Below, piece by piece: positions 18,832 through 27,874 of a stretch of 64,000 nucleotides of DNA. The position numbers and the translations under genes are program-made. Position 1 is the first letter of the stretch. Each line of letters opens with the position of its first letter. Under the pieces are notes generated by a model. That model worked only from the letters and a program-made list of their open reading frames with translations, was not told where the DNA came from and did not search any database. Source of the DNA: Fischerella sp. JS2 (GTDB taxonomy: Bacteria; Cyanobacteriota; Cyanobacteriia; Cyanobacteriales; Nostocaceae); contig NZ_CP135918.1 in the NCBI RefSeq assembly GCF_032393985.1, positions 2,356,001 to 2,420,000 of the forward strand. Direction: 5' to 3'.

Positions 18832-19020
18832 ATGAGTTCTACAAAACAAAAGATACAATCTCTTTTGAACCAATTACCCGATAATTGTTCTATAGAAGAT
18901 GTCCAATATCATTTGTACGTCATTGAAAAAGTCCGGCGCGGTTTAGAAGTGGCCGAACATCAAGCAACCAGAACCCAAAACGAGGCCGAAGAACGATTGA
19001 ACAAATGGCTTATCAAGTAG
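18832..19020 (+). CDS. Putative antitoxin of a RelE/ParE-type module
   Basis: A 62-residue, mostly helical acidic/basic protein (SIEDVQYHLYVIEKVRRGLEV) ending NEAEERLNKWLIK. It overlaps the RelE/ParE-like toxin by 16 bp, the usual translational coupling. Small proteins of this kind neutralise the toxin and repress the operon. The ATG at 18832 is taken; an upstream extension into the thrS terminator region is unlikely. Confidence 0.8.
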   Translation: MSSTKQKIQSLLNQLPDNCSIEDVQYHLYVIEKVRRGLEVAEHQATRTQNEAEERLNKWLIK

Positions 19021-19304
19021 AATGGTCTCCCAAAGCATTAGATGATGTAGAAGCAATTGCCATATATATAGCTCGTGACTCGGCTTCCTATGCTGCAACA
19101 GTTGTCAAAAAGATACTTGACACAAGTGTCAACTTAAGCAAAGAACCTTTTTCCGGTCGTATTGTACCAGAATTTGGCAACGATAACATCAGAGAATATC
19201 AGGCATATAGCTACAGAATCATCTATCGTATTCAGGGAGATATTGTTACTGTTGCCGCAGTGATTTACGGAAAGAAGCTACTGGATAAATTTGAAATTGA
19301 TTGA
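19005..19304 (+). CDS. RelE/ParE-family toxin
   Basis: A 99-residue protein with the ParE/RelE fold signature: VEWSPKALDDVEAIAIYIARD at the N-terminus, PFSGRIVPEF in the middle and YRIIYRIQGDIVTVAAVIYGKKLL at the end. RelE members cleave mRNA on the ribosome and ParE members poison gyrase; sequence alone does not separate them. It overlaps its antitoxin by 16 bp and is followed by a strong hairpin at 19369-19411, so the pair is a complete unit. Confidence 0.87.
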   Translation: MAYQVEWSPKALDDVEAIAIYIARDSASYAATVVKKILDTSVNLSKEPFSGRIVPEFGNDNIREYQAYSYRIIYRIQGDIVTVAAVIYGKKLLDKFEID

Positions 19305-19368
19305 ATAGGATTGCCTATGAGTTAAATCAAAAAACCCAAGAGGATTTTTCACAATCAAGCAAAAATCA

Positions 19369-19411
19369 ACCGGATAAATACAGACAAAAAACCCATCTGT
19401 GTTTATCCGGT
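19369..19411 (+). terminator. Strong hairpin after the toxin-antitoxin unit
   Basis: ACCGGATAAATACAGA (19369-19384) pairs with TCTGTGTTTATCCGGT (19396-19411) with one mismatch. It is 65 bp downstream of the toxin stop, a likely terminator. Confidence 0.65.
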
Positions 19412-19518
19412 ATTTGCTTTGTTTATATAAGTTATGGGATTTTCAAACTTTTTTTGGAAAAAATGCAACTGCAATTGTCCAGCAACTTGAGAAAATTACC
19501 CTATAAAGATAAATAGAC

Positions 19519-19973
19519 TTATCCGAGGTGTTGTGTCCATTTTTCCCACAATGGACGCACATCTGGTGGCTGTCCTTCATAATTGAGCAGCTCGTCAGAA
19601 ATTAACACCCACGGCTGGGCGCTGCGTGTCCAGATGTTTCCGACAGGACGTAACCAACTTGTATCATCTAAAGTTCCGGCTTTGACGTTGATTGTCTCTC
19701 GATTGTAAGCACGATCATGAAACAATCTTGTTCCGCAATTATCGCAAAATAGACACTTCACCTCACGTCCACTATCAGCTTTCCGAATCCAGGCTTTTGG
19801 TTGTCCTTGAATATGACAACAGCATCTGTTGAGACTGTGAGAGACATACCAAAAGCACTAGATGATTGTTGTTGACATTCTTTGCAATGGCACAAATAAA
19901 GGGTTAGGGGTTCAGCGCGAATTTCATAACGAACCTGTCCACATTGACAGCCTCCGGTATATGAAGCACTCAC
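19519..19973 (-). pseudogene. GFA/Mss4-like zinc protein, frameshifted
   Basis: Two overlapping frames together give one GFA-family (glutathione-dependent formaldehyde-activating-like) protein. The first part has GGCQCGQVRYEI and CHCKECQQQSSSAFG. The second has CLFCDNCGTRLFHDRAYN and the typical C-terminus. The reading frame changes at about 19809-19817: continuing in the third frame would give IQGQPKAWIRKAD, a normal family segment, whereas the actual frame runs to a stop. One inserted or lost base explains it. All zinc cysteines are still encoded, so the break is recent, or a sequencing error. Confidence 0.8.
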
Positions 19974-20028
19974 TACTTTCTTCTCTACATTTCGATAGAG
20001 TATTTGCCTGTAAGCAATATAAACAACT

Positions 20029-20056
20029 GTGGGGGCGATCGCAAAATCACCCCCAC
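20029..20056 (-). terminator. Hairpin downstream of ndhD
   Basis: GTGGGGG (20029-20035) pairs with CCCCCAC (20050-20056) about 50 bp beyond the ndhD stop, with a HIP1 site in the loop. The minus-strand continuation is T-rich but not a clean U-run. Confidence 0.45.
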
Positions 20057-20103
20057 TTTAATTCTTTCTACAATTTTAAGTAGCACCAGCCCTTGTGAAA
20101 TAT

Positions 20104-21723
20104 TTAATCAGCAATATTAACCAAACTTGGAACTTGTGAATTAGCCAATGTTGGCGCGGTAATAATAGTTGAATATAAACTTGATGGTTGTTGTTTAGCG
20201 ACTACTGGTAGAAACTGACGAGCGTGAGCGGCTACTTCTACAGTTTTGACATCATAGGTTTGGGTTGCCAATTTTGGATACAAACCGATACCGATGATTG
20301 GAAGCAACAGACAAGCAGTGATGAACAATTCGCGGGGTTTGACATCGGGTACTACTGCATCCAGATGTAATTCTGTATTCTGCTTACCGTAGAAGACTTG
20401 ACGTAGCATCGACAGTAGGTAAATTGGAGTGAGAATCACACCTACAGCAGAAAGTAGTACAACTACTACTTTGAAACTGGAACTGTAAACATCGCTGCTA
20501 GCAATACCCAAGAATACCATCAACTCACCGACAAAGCCGCTCATTCCTGGTAATGCTAAAGAAGCCATTGCACCAGCAGTAAATAGAGCGAAGGTTTTAG
20601 GCATTACTTTGGCAATACCACCCATTTGATCCATCATCAAGGTGTGGGTACGCTCGTAAGTGACGCCAGAGAGGAAGAACAAACTAGCAGCAATCAAACC
20701 GTGAGAAATCATTTGCAGTACAGCACCACTCATACCAATTTCTGTATAGGAAGCGATACCAACTAGCACAAATCCCATGTGGGCAATAGAAGAATAGGCT
20801 AAGCGACGCTTGAGATTGGTTTGAGCGAAAGCGCAGCAAGCACCGTAGATAATATTGACTACACCTAAAACTGCTAGAACAGGAGCAAAGTAGACATGAG
20901 CATTGGTTAGCATCTCCATGTTGATGCGAATGAGTGCATAACCACCCATTTTTAACAACACACCAGCCAAAATCATCGAACCAGGTGCAGAAGCTTCACC
21001 GTGAGCATCAGGTAGCCAAGTGTGGAGAGGGAATATTGGTAGTTTGACACCAAAAGCAATTAAGAAACCTGCATAAACCAGTAATTCTAAAACTCTAGGA
21101 TATTGCTTGGCTCCCAAGGTTGCTATATCGAAACTGACGGTATCGCCAGAGAATGCCATTGCAAAAGCTGCTACCAAGATAAATATAGAAGCAAGGGCGG
21201 TATAGAGAATAAATTTAGTAGCTGCATAACGGCGCTTTTGTCCTCCCCAGATGGAAATCAATAGGTAGACAGGTACTAATTCGATTTCCCACATTAAGAA
21301 GAACAGCAGCAAATCTTGGGCGACAAATACGCCAAGCTGAGCGCTATATAACGCCAGCATCAAACCATAAAATAAACGCGGCTTGTTGGTGACTTTCCAA
21401 GCCGCGAAGATTGCGAGGGTGTTAATTAAGCCTGTTAGCAGGACTAAAGGCATTGATAATCCATCTACTGCAACAGACCAGTTCAAGCCCAACTGTGGAA
21501 CCCAAGGATATTTTTCTACCAGTTGAAATGCTGAACTTTGAAAATCGTAGTTTTGCCAAAAGGCATAAATCATTAAAGCGAAGTCTGTTAGCGCTACTCC
21601 CAGACCATACCAACGAGCAGTTTTGCCTTCTTTATCTGGGATGAGAGGAATGGCTAAGGCAGCCACTAGCGGCAAGATAATTATGGTTGTTAACCAAGGA
21701 AATTGAGCAATCATCACTGACAA
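20104..21723 (-). CDS. ndhD: NAD(P)H-quinone oxidoreductase subunit 4 (NDH-1 NdhD)
   Basis: A 539-residue polytopic membrane protein with about 14 transmembrane segments, part of the proton-pumping antiporter-like subunits of NDH-1 in the thylakoid membrane. Conserved features include [13 protein letters not shown] (key Glu), [29 protein letters not shown] (positions about 240-270, with conserved Lys) and [15 protein letters not shown]. Cyanobacteria have several NdhD paralogues. Respiratory NdhD1/D2 versus CO2-uptake NdhD3/D4 cannot be assigned firmly without alignment; no ndhF or cupA neighbour is present, which argues against the CO2-uptake type. Confidence 0.94.
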   Translation of the reverse strand: MSVMIAQFPWLTTIIILPLVAALAIPLIPDKEGKTARWYGLGVALTDFALMIYAFWQNYDFQSSAFQLVEKYPWVPQLGLNWSVAVDGLSMPLVLLTGLINTLAIFAAWKVTNKPRLFYGLMLALYSAQLGVFVAQDLLLFFLMWEIELVPVYLLISIWGGQKRRYAATKFILYTALASIFILVAAFAMAFSGDTVSFDIATLGAKQYPRVLELLVYAGFLIAFGVKLPIFPLHTWLPDAHGEASAPGSMILAGVLLKMGGYALIRINMEMLTNAHVYFAPVLAVLGVVNIIYGACCAFAQTNLKRRLAYSSIAHMGFVLVGIASYTEIGMSGAVLQMISHGLIAASLFFLSGVTYERTHTLMMDQMGGIAKVMPKTFALFTAGAMASLALPGMSGFVGELMVFLGIASSDVYSSSFKVVVVLLSAVGVILTPIYLLSMLRQVFYGKQNTELHLDAVVPDVKPRELFITACLLLPIIGIGLYPKLATQTYDVKTVEVAAHARQFLPVVAKQQPSSLYSTIITAPTLANSQVPSLVNIAD

Positions 21724-21886
21724 TCGTTTTTCGTTTTTACTTTTAATTACATTATATTAAGCACTTCATAGTTTTGTAAACGAGATTTATCCCTATAAAT
21801 TTTAAATCTTCAATAAAACCAGTAATAAATACTCAGTACGATTTGCAAATTTATTCTAAATGTAAACTTTTGCTAAGCCTATAAAA

Positions 21887-21908
21887 AACGGTGGCTCCAA
21901 CCACCGTT
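21887..21908 (-). terminator. Rho-independent terminator of the thrB-coiled-coil genes
   Basis: AACGGTGG (21887-21894) pairs perfectly with CCACCGTT (21901-21908). On the minus strand the stem is followed by a T-run. It lies about 90 bp beyond the stop of the gene at 22001. Confidence 0.8.
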
Positions 21909-22000
21909 ATAAATCTTAATATCACCTGTCAATAATATTTGAAAAAATTAAGATTCCCGACTTGTTAGAGAAGTTGGGAATCTATGTAGTACACTCCTAC

Positions 22001-22513
22001 TTAAACAATACGGTTGACAATTGTCCAGACATCTCCGTCAGAACGGACATGGGGAACCGAAATTGTCTTGAACCCAGTAATAAATGGCTTGTAATACACT
22101 TGCCAATACAGCGGACTGAGTTCATCAGCGCAAGCCTTGAGACTGCGTATTTCTGTGGCAAGTTCCGCAGCCAGTTCATTAATCCGCTTAGCGTGAATCT
22201 GAGCAATCTTTCTTGCTTCATCTAGTTGTTCTTGTAAGGAAAGTTGTTTAGCTTGGATTTGCCATTGCTGTAATTGGGCTTGTTTTTGTGTCATCTGAGC
22301 TTCCAAAGCAGCGATCGCATCATCTATACCCTTGAGTTCCGCAACCAATTGGGCATTTTCACGGGCATAACGACGATAAGCTTCAGCGATTACTTGAGGT
22401 GATTTATTGTCGGGAAGTGTGATGCTAACACTCAAAGAAGCACGTTCCTCACGCAGAACCTCAATTTGAGAGCGAAGTGCTGCAATTTCTGCCAGAATTT
22501 GCTCTGTTGTCAT
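22001..22513 (-). CDS. Coiled-coil protein of unknown function
   Basis: A 170-residue protein; residues 5-130 are strongly heptad-like (EILAEIAALRSQIEVLREER, ALEAQMTQKQAQLQQWQIQA). The last 40 residues are more globular (LYWQVYYKPFITGFKTISVP) and end in DVWTIVNRIV. I do not recognise the family. The frame continues 34 codons upstream into thrB, but that part is repeat-like DNA; the ATG at 22513 is the likelier start. It follows thrB on the same strand after about 50 bp and shares its terminator. Confidence 0.72.
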   Translation of the reverse strand: MTTEQILAEIAALRSQIEVLREERASLSVSITLPDNKSPQVIAEAYRRYARENAQLVAELKGIDDAIAALEAQMTQKQAQLQQWQIQAKQLSLQEQLDEARKIAQIHAKRINELAAELATEIRSLKACADELSPLYWQVYYKPFITGFKTISVPHVRSDGDVWTIVNRIV

Positions 22514-22565
22514 TTGTCCATTGTCAATAGTCCATTGTCCATAGTCTAGAGTCTTTGACAATTGA

Positions 22566-23555
22566 CTAATAAAAACTTCTTGCCCCTTGCGTATCAATTC
22601 CAAGCGATTGCACAACAGGCGAAATTCCTTGCGATCGCCAAGCTGCTGACATCGCTGCCCCTACTGCTTCTGAATTCATTGTATCAGTTAAAACTAACAA
22701 TGTTGGCCCAGCACCACTAATCACCATACCATAACCACCCGCAGCAACAGCAGCTACCTTGACAATATCGTATCCTTGAATAAGTGTTTTCCTGTAAGGT
22801 TGATGTAATTTATCTTGTAAAGCAGCCCTTAACCAATCTCCGTTGCCAGTCTCCAAACCACGCAATAACAACCCTAGATGCGCCGTGTTAAAAATCGCAT
22901 CTGCCCGACTCACCTGAGAAGGTAACACCTGCCTAGCCTCCTTTGTAGAAAGCTCAAAATCAGGAATTGCCACCACAGGGACAATATTCTCACACCAAGG
23001 AACCTCACAAATTTCCCACTCTTGGCGTCTACCCTTCGGGAACCCGCTTTGCGTGTATGGCGGTTCAACTTCTACCCCCGTAGCCGCCAAACGACAACCC
23101 CCCAACAACGCCGGCACTACATTATCTGGGTGTCCTTCCATAGCGATCGCCAACTCCATCACCTGCGATTGACTCAGAGGTTTACCCACCAACACATTCG
23201 CACCTACTAAACCTCCAACAATAGCCGTTGCCGAACTACCCAAACCCCTTGCTAGTGGTACACCCAACTTGATCTCAATTTCTATAGGTGGCGGAGTTTG
23301 CCCCAAGTGTTGATATAACTTTACAAACGCCTGATAGAGCAAATTTCCTTCATCAGTTTGCACCCGTTCAGCTTCTGCACCAGTGACAGTTATGATCACC
23401 TTTGCTGTTTCCCCACCTTGATAAGGGGATAAGTCAACACGGGTAAACTTAAACTCGTTGTACAGCGTTAAAGCAGCACCGATACAATCAAAACCCGGCC
23501 CCAAATTTGCGGTAGTTGCGGGGACGATAACAGATACAGAATCAACAGCAGCCAT
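22566..23555 (-). CDS. thrB: Homoserine kinase with an in-frame repeat insertion
   Basis: This GHMP-family kinase phosphorylates homoserine in threonine synthesis. It has VPATTANLGPGFDCIG at the N-terminus, the ATP-binding loop LARGLGSSATAIVGG (residues 101-115) and the C-terminal GGYGMVISGAGPTLLVL. Its length (329 aa) exceeds the usual 300-310. The extra part is PPYTQSGFPKGRRQ (residues 165-178, positions 23022-23063), encoded by a palindromic repeat unit. The insert sits between two strands before EWEICEVPW and keeps the frame, so activity may survive. Confidence 0.93.
   Translation of the reverse strand: MAAVDSVSVIVPATTANLGPGFDCIGAALTLYNEFKFTRVDLSPYQGGETAKVIITVTGAEAERVQTDEGNLLYQAFVKLYQHLGQTPPPIEIEIKLGVPLARGLGSSATAIVGGLVGANVLVGKPLSQSQVMELAIAMEGHPDNVVPALLGGCRLAATGVEVEPPYTQSGFPKGRRQEWEICEVPWCENIVPVVAIPDFELSTKEARQVLPSQVSRADAIFNTAHLGLLLRGLETGNGDWLRAALQDKLHQPYRKTLIQGYDIVKVAAVAAGGYGMVISGAGPTLLVLTDTMNSEAVGAAMSAAWRSQGISPVVQSLGIDTQGARSFY
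23022..23063 (-). repeat. REP-like palindromic unit inside thrB
   Basis: The minus strand reads ACACGCAAAGCGGGTTCCCG followed by AAGGGTAGACG. This has the form of the dispersed repeat core ACACGAAGTGGCTTCCCATA followed by AGGGTG (seen at 30112 and 31922). It encodes the extra 14 residues of ThrB. Confidence 0.6.
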
Positions 23556-23690
23556 TGAAAAAATTTAACTAATCAATCAACCAGCATCTCACGATTTTGG
23601 ATTGTAAATTTTGGATTTTGGATTTTTTCATGGATTGACTTTGCCCTTATGGGAGGGTGTCTACTGGAAAACAATAGATTAAGGCAAGCA

Positions 23691-24107
23691 ATGATGAAAC
23701 TTGGAACTATTAATCACATAGCCCTAACTGTTTCCGATTTAGAGCGATCAGAAGCATTTTACAACACACTTTTAGAATTTCTGGGTTATGCACAAGCAGA
23801 AAACACACCGCAGTTGATACTCTGGACCAGTCCTGATGGAGTCATTACCATTTCTCCTTCAAACCCAAAATCACTAAATCAAAAACATGACCGTTATTCT
23901 CCAGGTTTACATCACCTTGCTTTTAGTGCAGACAACCGAGAACAGGTGGATAAGCTGTATCAACTATTAACAGAACATGGAGTGGAAATCCTAGACCCAC
24001 CTGCCGAATATGACTATATGCCGGATTACTATGCTTTGTACTTTTTAGATCCAGATAGTATCAAGCTGGAACTTACACACATTCCTAACTGGCCAGCTGA
24101 AACTTAA
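23691..24107 (+). CDS. VOC-superfamily (glyoxalase/dioxygenase-like) protein
   Basis: A 138-residue single-module VOC protein. Metal-ligand candidates are His in INHIALTVSDLERS, His in LHHLAFSADN and Glu in SIKLELTH. Such proteins include glyoxalase I-like lyases, dioxygenases and resistance proteins, so the reaction cannot be named. The start at 23691 (one of two adjacent ATGs) has AAGG seven bases upstream; an upstream GGCLLEN extension looks non-coding. The MerR-type regulator follows 37 bp downstream on the same strand, so they may be co-transcribed. Confidence 0.82.
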   Translation: MMKLGTINHIALTVSDLERSEAFYNTLLEFLGYAQAENTPQLILWTSPDGVITISPSNPKSLNQKHDRYSPGLHHLAFSADNREQVDKLYQLLTEHGVEILDPPAEYDYMPDYYALYFLDPDSIKLELTHIPNWPAET

Positions 24108-24144
24108 ACACTTATATGAGTACTAAATATTATGAGTACTAAAT

Positions 24145-24957
24145 ATGCTGAAAATCGGTGACTTTTCTAAACTTAGCCTAGTATCAGTGAAAGCAATACG
24201 CCTCTACGATCAACTGGGACTTCTCAAACCAGTTAATGTGGATAACTTTACAGGATACCGCTACTACAGTGCTGAACAGTTGTCACGACTCAATCGTATT
24301 TTGGCACTGAAAGACTTGGGCTTTTCTTTAGAACAAATTGCTAAGCTGCTGGATGAAAATTTGCCATCCGCAGAAATTCGTGGAATGCTGCGACTCAAGC
24401 AAGCTGAGTTGCAACATTTAGTGGAAGAAGAACAGGCACGTCTTTTGCGAGTAGAAGCACGACTCAAGCAAATTGAACAGGAGAGTAGTATGCCCAATTA
24501 CGAAGTTGTGATTAAGAAGATGGAACCGATAAAAGTAGCATCTATCCGAGAAATACTGCCAGATTATTCAAGTGTAGGGCGACTTTATGATGAACTGTTG
24601 ACATATCTTAAGCAGCAAAGAGTTAAAGAGGGAACTTACTGGGCTGCCATTTGGCACGATCCTGGATACAAAGATTCAAATGTAGACGGTGAAGCAGTCA
24701 TCTCAATTGAGAAAGACATACCCAATACTGAACAAATTCGGATATATGAGTTACCAAGATTTGAAAAAGCGGCTTCCTTAGTTCATCACGGGAGTTACAA
24801 CACTCTCAACCAAGCTTACGCTGCCTTAGTATCTTGGATTGAAGCCAATGGTTATCAAATTATCGGCCCCAACCGTGAGGTTTACATTACAGGTGGTAAT
24901 CAACAGGATAACGAGTCTTACATCACCGAGGTGCAATTTCCTGTAACTCAGGCTTGA
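24145..24957 (+). CDS. MerR-family regulator with GyrI-like effector domain
   Basis: A 270-residue protein with an N-terminal MerR winged helix (KAIRLYDQLGLLKPVNVDNF, then TGYRYYSAEQL), a coiled coil (residues 80-118) and a C-terminal GyrI-like/BmrR-type small-molecule-binding domain (residues 125-270, ending ITEVQFPV). BmrR-like regulators bind cationic drugs and activate exporters by twisting the promoter. No exporter is adjacent; the only close partner is the VOC gene upstream. The effector is unknown. Confidence 0.9.
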   Translation: MLKIGDFSKLSLVSVKAIRLYDQLGLLKPVNVDNFTGYRYYSAEQLSRLNRILALKDLGFSLEQIAKLLDENLPSAEIRGMLRLKQAELQHLVEEEQARLLRVEARLKQIEQESSMPNYEVVIKKMEPIKVASIREILPDYSSVGRLYDELLTYLKQQRVKEGTYWAAIWHDPGYKDSNVDGEAVISIEKDIPNTEQIRIYELPRFEKAASLVHHGSYNTLNQAYAALVSWIEANGYQIIGPNREVYITGGNQQDNESYITEVQFPVTQA

Positions 24958-24968
24958 ACAAAATTTGT

Positions 24969-24999
24969 AAACCCAGTAACTTTATTGGCAACTGGGTTT
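24969..24999 (+). terminator. Terminator after the MerR gene
   Basis: AAACCCAGT (24969-24977) pairs with ACTGGGTTT (24991-24999), and a T follows. It starts 12 bp after the stop. Confidence 0.7.
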
Positions 25000-25129
25000 T
25001 GATTAAAAACAACTAAAATTTTTTATTAAAAAATGTTAAATTAAAAATATCAAACAAAATCAATTCAACCAAATAAAAGAAGTTGCTGCAAAAAACAAAG
25101 ACTGGAAGTAAATCCAGCCGGGAAAAAAG

Positions 25130-25160
25130 CGGGCTAACCGCTATTAACATGGTTAACCCG
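25130..25160 (-). terminator. Stem-loop downstream of ycf35
   Basis: CGGGCTAACC (25130-25139) pairs with GGTTAACCCG (25151-25160), one mismatch. It lies 30 bp beyond the ycf35 stop. On the minus strand the stem is followed by C-T-T-T-T-T-T, consistent with rho-independent termination. Confidence 0.6.
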
Positions 25161-25189
25161 TGCAGCTTTGGGAACGCGCAGAGAAATTA

Positions 25190-25540
25190 CTATTGCAATA
25201 CCAACTTAACGTTGGCATTTTGCAAACCGCGCTGTTTCACTTCTGTTAAGGTCTTGTTAACAGCATACTTCTGATTGATAGAGTTAATCAGTTCGGTCTG
25301 ATTATGCTTCTTAGCAACACCCCACAGGTCTGCGATTAGGTCAAAAGAACCATCGCTGTTGCGAGACCAACCGAGGTCATATTCGCCTTCCAATACTGCT
25401 ACAATGTCAGCACGAACACGCTGACCGTTGTAACCGCGAACATCAGCTTCAGTCTTTACGCTAATACCAAGATCGCGCAGAGACTGCTTGAGGATTTCAG
25501 CGTCGGTAATTTTGGTACGCAGAGTGCTAAAATGAGACAT
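25190..25540 (-). CDS. ycf35: Ycf35 / DUF1257 protein
   Basis: A 116-residue protein opening MSHFSTLRTKITDAEILKQS, with the conserved DVRGYNGQ and DLIADLWGVAKKHNQTELIN segments. It is conserved in cyanobacteria and plastids of algae; its function is not established to my knowledge. The ATG at 25540 has GGAGG upstream at good spacing, so the five-codon longer frame is rejected. ycf46 is the next gene upstream on the same strand, 140 bp away, with hairpins between them. Confidence 0.92.
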   Translation of the reverse strand: MSHFSTLRTKITDAEILKQSLRDLGISVKTEADVRGYNGQRVRADIVAVLEGEYDLGWSRNSDGSFDLIADLWGVAKKHNQTELINSINQKYAVNKTLTEVKQRGLQNANVKLVLQ

Positions 25541-25597
25541 TTGGGTTTCCTCCAAAGAGAGTAGAGAAAAAGGACAACAGTTTGTTTTGAGAGTAAG

Positions 25598-25623
25598 CCG
25601 CGTTTAGCAGAACGCGGTTTTTT
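25598..25623 (+). terminator. Plus-strand terminator-like hairpin between ycf35 and ycf46
   Basis: CCGCGTT (25598-25604) pairs with AACGCGG (25611-25617), followed on the plus strand by six T. Both neighbouring genes are on the minus strand, so it would end an antisense transcript. Confidence 0.55.
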
Positions 25624-25679
25624 ATTAACAGCTAGCTTTTGGGCTAGCTCTTCCCCCCTGTGTTGACAGGAGAAAGCTT

Positions 25680-27191
25680 TTAGAATTCCATTCGCTGATA
25701 TTCAGCAATGGAAGCTGCTGCAGGTCTAGCACGCTGTCTGGCCCAATCTCTGAGGGCTGTAACTTGTTCTTGCATCGTTCGAGACAGCGGCAATGTCGCT
25801 TTCAGTGCAGCAATAATATCTAATTGGGTGAACTCACGATCTTGGGCGAAAGCTTCATACATCGCCGCTACGATCGCCTGTTCAATTTCCGCCCCAGAGA
25901 AGCCATCAGACATTTTAGACAACTGTTCTAGGTCAAACCTAGAGATGTCTTCCCGACGCTTATGCAAGTGGATCTTAAATATATCTTGCCTTTCTTCTGG
26001 TGTGGGCAGATCCACAAAGAAAATTTCATCAAAACGACCTTTCCTTAAAAATTCTCCTGGTAATCTTTCCACTCGGTTGGCAGTTGCCATAACAAATACC
26101 GGGGATTTTTTCTCTTGCATCCAGGTGAGGAAAGAGCCAAATATCCTGCTAGAAGTACCACCATCAGAATCAGAAGACCCTGTACTACCAGCAAAAGATT
26201 TATCTAATTCATCGATGAATAATATTGCAGGGGAAATAGATTCTGCCGTTTTGAGGGCGTTACGTAAGTTCGCTTCTGAACGTCCTACCATTGAGCCATC
26301 ATAAACTCGCCCCATATCTAAGCGCAACAGTGGCAAACCCCAAAGTCGAGATGTCGTTTTAGCAATCAACGACTTTCCACAGCCTGGAACACCAAGAATT
26401 AACATCCCTTTTGGTTGAGGCAAACCATATTCCCGCGCCCTTTCTGTAAATGCGTTGGAACGCTGTTTTAGCCATTTTTTCAGTTCTTCCAAGCCACCAA
26501 CAGCATCAATGGTTGCATCTTCTTCTATGTATTCTAATATACCATTGCGCCGGATTAATTGCTTTTTCTCTGATAAAACTATATCAACTTCTTCTTCTGT
26601 TAAGCGTCCAGTTGTAACCTGAGCTTTACGATATACTTTTTCCGCTTCGTCCTTAGTTAATCCTAAGGCAGCTCTGAGAAGTTTTTCCCGCGCCTCTGTT
26701 GCTAGCCGTCGCCCACGATGATTGTCTATATGGTGAGTCAAGACTTTATTCAACTCACCCATATCTGGCAGTGGAAAGTCCAATACGACAACTTCTTTTT
26801 CCAGTTCAATGGGTACTTGCTGCATTGGTGACATCAAGATGATGTTCTTTTGCGTGCCTTTGAAGCTAGCGATCGCATCCCGTAAGGATCTTGTTGTCGC
26901 AGGCGCATCTATAAAAGGATGTAAATCTTTAAGAATAAATATACCTGGTTCTCTTTGCCGGATAATCCAATCAATCGCCGCTTCTGGTGAAACAGTATTA
27001 TGCTGACCTACATTCCGGGGTTGACCATACTCCACGATGCCGTGAGTTACTGTCCAAACGTACACTCGCCGTTGTGGTTTTGACGATTGAGCGATTGTAA
27101 AGATTGCCTGCTCAGCCCGCTCTTCCTCGGAGGTCACAAGGTAGATTAAAGGGTATTGAGCTTGAATGAGGATATTGAGCTCTTCTTTCAT
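25680..27191 (-). CDS. ycf46: Ycf46 AAA+ ATPase
   Basis: A 503-residue AAA protein conserved in cyanobacteria and some plastids. The N-terminal half (residues 1-230) is family-specific (LNILIQAQYPLIYLVTSEEE). The AAA module carries Walker A GVPGCGKS (about 268-275), Walker B AILFIDELDKSFAG (about 320-333), and the second region of homology around ATANRVERLPGEFLRKGRFDE. FtsH-type protease residues are absent. Work in Synechocystis linked Ycf46 to photosynthesis/CO2 use, but the substrate is unknown. A ribbon-helix-helix gene lies just upstream on the same strand. Confidence 0.93.
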   Translation of the reverse strand: MKEELNILIQAQYPLIYLVTSEEERAEQAIFTIAQSSKPQRRVYVWTVTHGIVEYGQPRNVGQHNTVSPEAAIDWIIRQREPGIFILKDLHPFIDAPATTRSLRDAIASFKGTQKNIILMSPMQQVPIELEKEVVVLDFPLPDMGELNKVLTHHIDNHRGRRLATEAREKLLRAALGLTKDEAEKVYRKAQVTTGRLTEEEVDIVLSEKKQLIRRNGILEYIEEDATIDAVGGLEELKKWLKQRSNAFTERAREYGLPQPKGMLILGVPGCGKSLIAKTTSRLWGLPLLRLDMGRVYDGSMVGRSEANLRNALKTAESISPAILFIDELDKSFAGSTGSSDSDGGTSSRIFGSFLTWMQEKKSPVFVMATANRVERLPGEFLRKGRFDEIFFVDLPTPEERQDIFKIHLHKRREDISRFDLEQLSKMSDGFSGAEIEQAIVAAMYEAFAQDREFTQLDIIAALKATLPLSRTMQEQVTALRDWARQRARPAAASIAEYQRMEF

Positions 27192-27303
27192 ACATCGACC
27201 TACTTGAGACCTTTTACAGAAACTCTAGACATCGCAGTTGGCAAAGATGGCAGAATTTTAGGAATTCATACACATATTAAGTTATGTATTCACAATTCTG
27301 AGC

Positions 27304-27657
27304 TTAGCAAGGAACCAACTCTTCCTCACCTTTGGGATGGGCTTGTTCCATCTCTTCCACTTGCAGATGTTCTTGATTGCTACTAATTACTCCCGGTTGT
27401 TTGCCCAAACCAACCAATTCACCATCACGTATAACCAATGAGCTTTCACAGTTAGGACAGGTGTAAACTCTATGAGTTTTTCCGTAGATAGCTACTTCAT
27501 CAACTAGTTCCGAATTTGCCAGGTAGAAAACGAGGGCGCGTTCGGCAAGATCCGACATTGGTTCTGAATCAATAGCTGAACGTATTTTCAGTTTTCTGTG
27601 CAGTTCTGGCGACAAATACAAAGTAACTTTTTGCTTATTAGCTTTATTAGCTTGCAT
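27304..27657 (-). CDS. Ribbon-helix-helix domain protein with CxxC motif
   Basis: A 117-residue protein. Residues 8-50 (KVTLYLSPELHRKLKIRSAI, then MSDLAERALVFYL) fit a CopG/Arc-type ribbon-helix-helix DNA-binding fold. Residues 66-80 contain CPNCESSLVIRDGE, one CxxC pair that could be half of a zinc ribbon. The C-terminus is acidic. It is 112 bp upstream of ycf46 on the same strand and may be its co-transcribed or regulatory neighbour. No toxin partner is visible, so antitoxin function is not supported. Confidence 0.8.
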   Translation of the reverse strand: MQANKANKQKVTLYLSPELHRKLKIRSAIDSEPMSDLAERALVFYLANSELVDEVAIYGKTHRVYTCPNCESSLVIRDGELVGLGKQPGVISSNQEHLQVEEMEQAHPKGEEELVPC

Positions 27658-27874
27658 AACTCTGTTAACGGTCTTACCCGGGTATGTATCTTACGATATC
27701 TACTCCTGTTTGGCTTGTCAAGACAGTAAGACGCTTTAACGTCAATATTGTAATATTTATTTACGATAAATTGGGCGTAAGGTTTTGACCCTAAGAAGAA
27801 GTAATGGTAAAAAAGCAACAACATTTTCAGAATATTTAGTGAGATACACATAAATTTCCTCTTCCAGCTAATTA

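Noticed and set aside
25708-26304. 198-codon plus-strand frame opposite ycf46
   Set aside because: Antisense shadow of a well-conserved AAA protein; Ser/Ala-rich composition and no family signal.
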